This document shows positions 62,480 to 64,000 of a DNA stretch of 64,000 bases, one piece after another (within the stretch, counting starts at the first letter, position 1; every line of letters begins with the position of its first letter). The translations under genes were made by a program, and so were the position numbers. The stretch is taken from assembly GCF_001687605.2 (NCBI RefSeq), contig NZ_CP016539.2, positions 216,501 through 280,500 on the forward strand, written 5' to 3'. The notes beneath the pieces are model-generated. The model did not search any database and had not been told where the DNA came from. It saw only the letters and a program-made list of their open reading frames with translations. The stretch is from Planococcus plakortidis (GTDB lineage: Bacteria > Bacillota > Bacilli > Bacillales_A > Planococcaceae).

Positions 62480-62516
62480 GAAAAGGGCAGTTCCAGAAAA
62501 CCTGGAACTGCCCTTT
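62480..62516. terminator. Duplicate terminator copy
   Basis: 37 bases identical to 62202-62238. Being palindromic, it can end the leftward DUF3238 gene. Confidence 0.88.
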
Positions 62517-62543
62517 CGTATGGAAATATCGTTTGATGAGCCA

Positions 62544-63737
62544 TTAAAGGAAATTGGAAAAGCGCCAATAATGGGCAGCGATCGGATCGGCCATCCAGGC
62601 CAGCCCTTCGCTTTCGGTCTGGTGAAGCGGTTGCCAGCTCCCGTGATCCCCGAGCTTCAGGTAAATTTCATGATTCGGCGATTGATCATGGACGCCGATG
62701 AAATCATACACGCCGTTCCGGTAAAATGTCGCGGATACTTCATAGTCGATGTTCGGTGATGTCGTCAGCGGATTCCCGACGCTGTGGGTGAGCAGGATCT
62801 CGGTTTTTTGGGGTGTTTCTTCCGATATCCTTGCGTCGACGCCTTCGCTCGAGGCGACATCCGCCTTGCGGAATTTCCGCCGCCAATTATAGGCGATACT
62901 GGTGCCGATGTCTTTATCGAAGTCGAATGTGCCCTGCTGTTTGCTTAGGTCGATGATGCAATTGGTGAGGGAGCGGTAATGTTTGGATTCCGGGTCGAAT
63001 GTCCGGTCGTCCCCTTGAAAATAGGGGTTCGGGGAGGCCAGGTTAGGGTTTTTTAACACATCGTCCGGCAAAAAGGTCAGGTAGCGCAGATGCCATTTCA
63101 GTTCAGGCGCCTTGCCCTGCTTCTCCCCCAGCAATTGATTGAGCGGCGCGATCTTTTTCGACAGCCAGAACTTCTCCACCGCCGCCTGTTCCGGTGATGA
63201 AGCCACATTCAAGGCCCCGAATATATTGGCTGCGAGTGATTTGATTTTGCGCAATGGGCTTTCGGTCCGTTCGACGGGGCGTCTCGCGCGTATCCAATAA
63301 GTTACTTCGCGGTCTTGCGGCACCTCCCGGTCGGTGAATTGGGTCTTGCGGGTGGTTGCGACTTGCTTTCCGTCGCGGTAGATGTCATATTCACCGATGC
63401 CATCGAGCGCTCCCCAAGCGAGTGAGACCCGCTTGTGAGAGACGATAGTCGATAGGACGATCTGTTCGAGTTGGTTGATGCAATCGGGGTCGCGTTTTTC
63501 AGTGCCGGTCAACAACTTCACGGCCGGCATCCAATTGCCTTGTTCCGATTGGCGTTCAATGGTGTAACAAAACAATTCGCCGGGGCTCAGGCCTTCGTCC
63601 CGGAAAGATGCCTGCGTTCCTGTATAGACGATGACTCCGTCTTTTTTTATTTGGGAAATTTCATCTGTCGGGGTCCACGTGAAATAAATCATGCGATCGG
63701 TCTGTTCCAGTAATTCGATGTCCCATTCCTTGCCCAT
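62544..63737 (-). CDS. Fibronectin type III and DUF3238 domain protein
   Basis: 397 aa from the ATG at 63737 (AAAGGAGG upstream). Two FnIII-like beta domains occupy residues about 5-85 and 90-165 (VSLAWGALDGIGEYDIYRDGKQV). The C-terminal half (FLPDDVLKNPN ... FQGDDRTFDPESKHYRSL ... LTHSVGNPLTTSPNIDYEVSATFYRNGVYDFIGVHDQSPNHEIYL) fits DUF3238. There is no signal peptide or membrane helix, unusual for FnIII proteins. Function unknown. Confidence 0.75.
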   Translation of the reverse strand: MGKEWDIELLEQTDRMIYFTWTPTDEISQIKKDGVIVYTGTQASFRDEGLSPGELFCYTIERQSEQGNWMPAVKLLTGTEKRDPDCINQLEQIVLSTIVSHKRVSLAWGALDGIGEYDIYRDGKQVATTRKTQFTDREVPQDREVTYWIRARRPVERTESPLRKIKSLAANIFGALNVASSPEQAAVEKFWLSKKIAPLNQLLGEKQGKAPELKWHLRYLTFLPDDVLKNPNLASPNPYFQGDDRTFDPESKHYRSLTNCIIDLSKQQGTFDFDKDIGTSIAYNWRRKFRKADVASSEGVDARISEETPQKTEILLTHSVGNPLTTSPNIDYEVSATFYRNGVYDFIGVHDQSPNHEIYLKLGDHGSWQPLHQTESEGLAWMADPIAAHYWRFSNFL

Positions 63738-63921
63738 TGATGAGCCTCCTTTCACTTGTGATAAGGTATACCCGATATTTGGAAAGAATGAACATATTAA
63801 AAAAACTTATTTTGTTACACAATTTAAACATTTCAGATAATAAAGAGCGTTATAATGTAGATAGATAAAAGAACTGGCGGAATTTCCGGATGAAAATATG
63901 TTGGGAAGGGGAGATGGGTGG

Positions 63922-64000
63922 ATGGTGAGGAGGAATCTGGAAAAGATAAGGGATTTCAATGATTTCGATGAAGCGGCTTCGTATATTCTCCAAATTCTCA
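63922..64000 (+). CDS. Partial ORF at right edge, possibly GAF-domain protein
   Basis: 26 codons from the ATG at 63922, with GGAAGGGGAG 8 bases upstream and TATAAT at 63851-63856. The start, MVRRNLEKIRDFNDFDEAASYILQIL, resembles the first helix of GAF sensor domains found before GGDEF modules. Too little is visible to be sure. Confidence 0.45.
   Translation, partial: MVRRNLEKIRDFNDFDEAASYILQIL

Noticed and set aside
1..64000. CRISPR arrays, rRNA operons, transposase genes, prophage or toxin-antitoxin modules
   Set aside because: Looked for at every scale; no regularly spaced repeats, rRNA signatures or recombinase/transposase proteins were seen.

Overview
The window looks like a chromosome segment from a Gram-positive Bacillales, most likely Planococcaceae (Planococcus or Planomicrobium type). 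Grounds: Bacillus-style flagellar gene order with FliY, SwrD, FlhF, FlhG and SigD; S-box and preQ1 riboswitches; strong AGGAGG ribosome sites with frequent TTG and GTG starts; roughly half G+C by eye; and gene types common in that family (YaaR, DUF6115, CYP152, LrgAB, KipI/KipA). The genus is inference; no rRNA is present.

Left third (1-22 kb): a flhO-like rod/hook gene (cut by the left edge) diverges from one long flagellar operon, flgB-flgC-fliE-F-G-H-I-J-K-flgD-flgE-swrD-fliM-fliY-fliO-P-Q-R-flhB-flhA-flhF-flhG-sigD, then a SwrB/DUF6115-like gene, a YaaR gene and a PilZ gene. A cyclic-di-GMP-I (GEMM) riboswitch followed by an intrinsic terminator stands before flgB, and the PilZ receptor closes the operon, so c-di-GMP appears to act at both ends. 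The operon lacks fliL, cheY and all of cheB-A-W-C-D. FliM lacks the usual N-terminal CheY-binding segment, and FliY has lost the CheC-type phosphatase residues.

Middle (22-32 kb): a methionine-salvage region. Leftward mtnW-mtnX-mtnB-mtnD and rightward mtnK-mtnA each follow their own SAM-I riboswitch. mtnA overlaps the first gene of a complete sugar-type (CUT2) ABC importer, a strong candidate for methylthioribose uptake.

32-47 kb: small enzymes (NAT-like, GNAT, Nudix); a leftward 5-oxoproline locus (pxpB-pxpC-pxpA, an NRAMP-like transporter, and a D-glutamate cyclase-family protein); an orphan amino-acid binding lipoprotein; a TetR-controlled drug-type ABC exporter with twin operators; lrgAB; brnQ with a CodY-like box and an operator shared with the neighbouring GntR gene; and twin STAS-fold proteins behind a SigB-like promoter.

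47-64 kb: an intergenic kilobase with dispersed repeats and two copies of an unrecognised structured element; an rRNA-methyltransferase-like gene; an MFS exporter; an ABC exporter followed by a MerR-TipAS regulator with a 19-bp-spacer promoter; twin EEP-fold hydrolases; preQ1-riboswitch-controlled queF-yhhQ; a Nudix gene; a CYP152 peroxygenase with the OleT-type Phe/His pair; an APH-fold kinase; a DksA-like zinc protein; a DCC protein; and a cytosolic FnIII-DUF3238 protein. The window ends inside a new ORF. Four copies of one family of 130-360 bp dispersed repeats are scattered over the window, one of them inside the flagellar operon between flhB and flhA.
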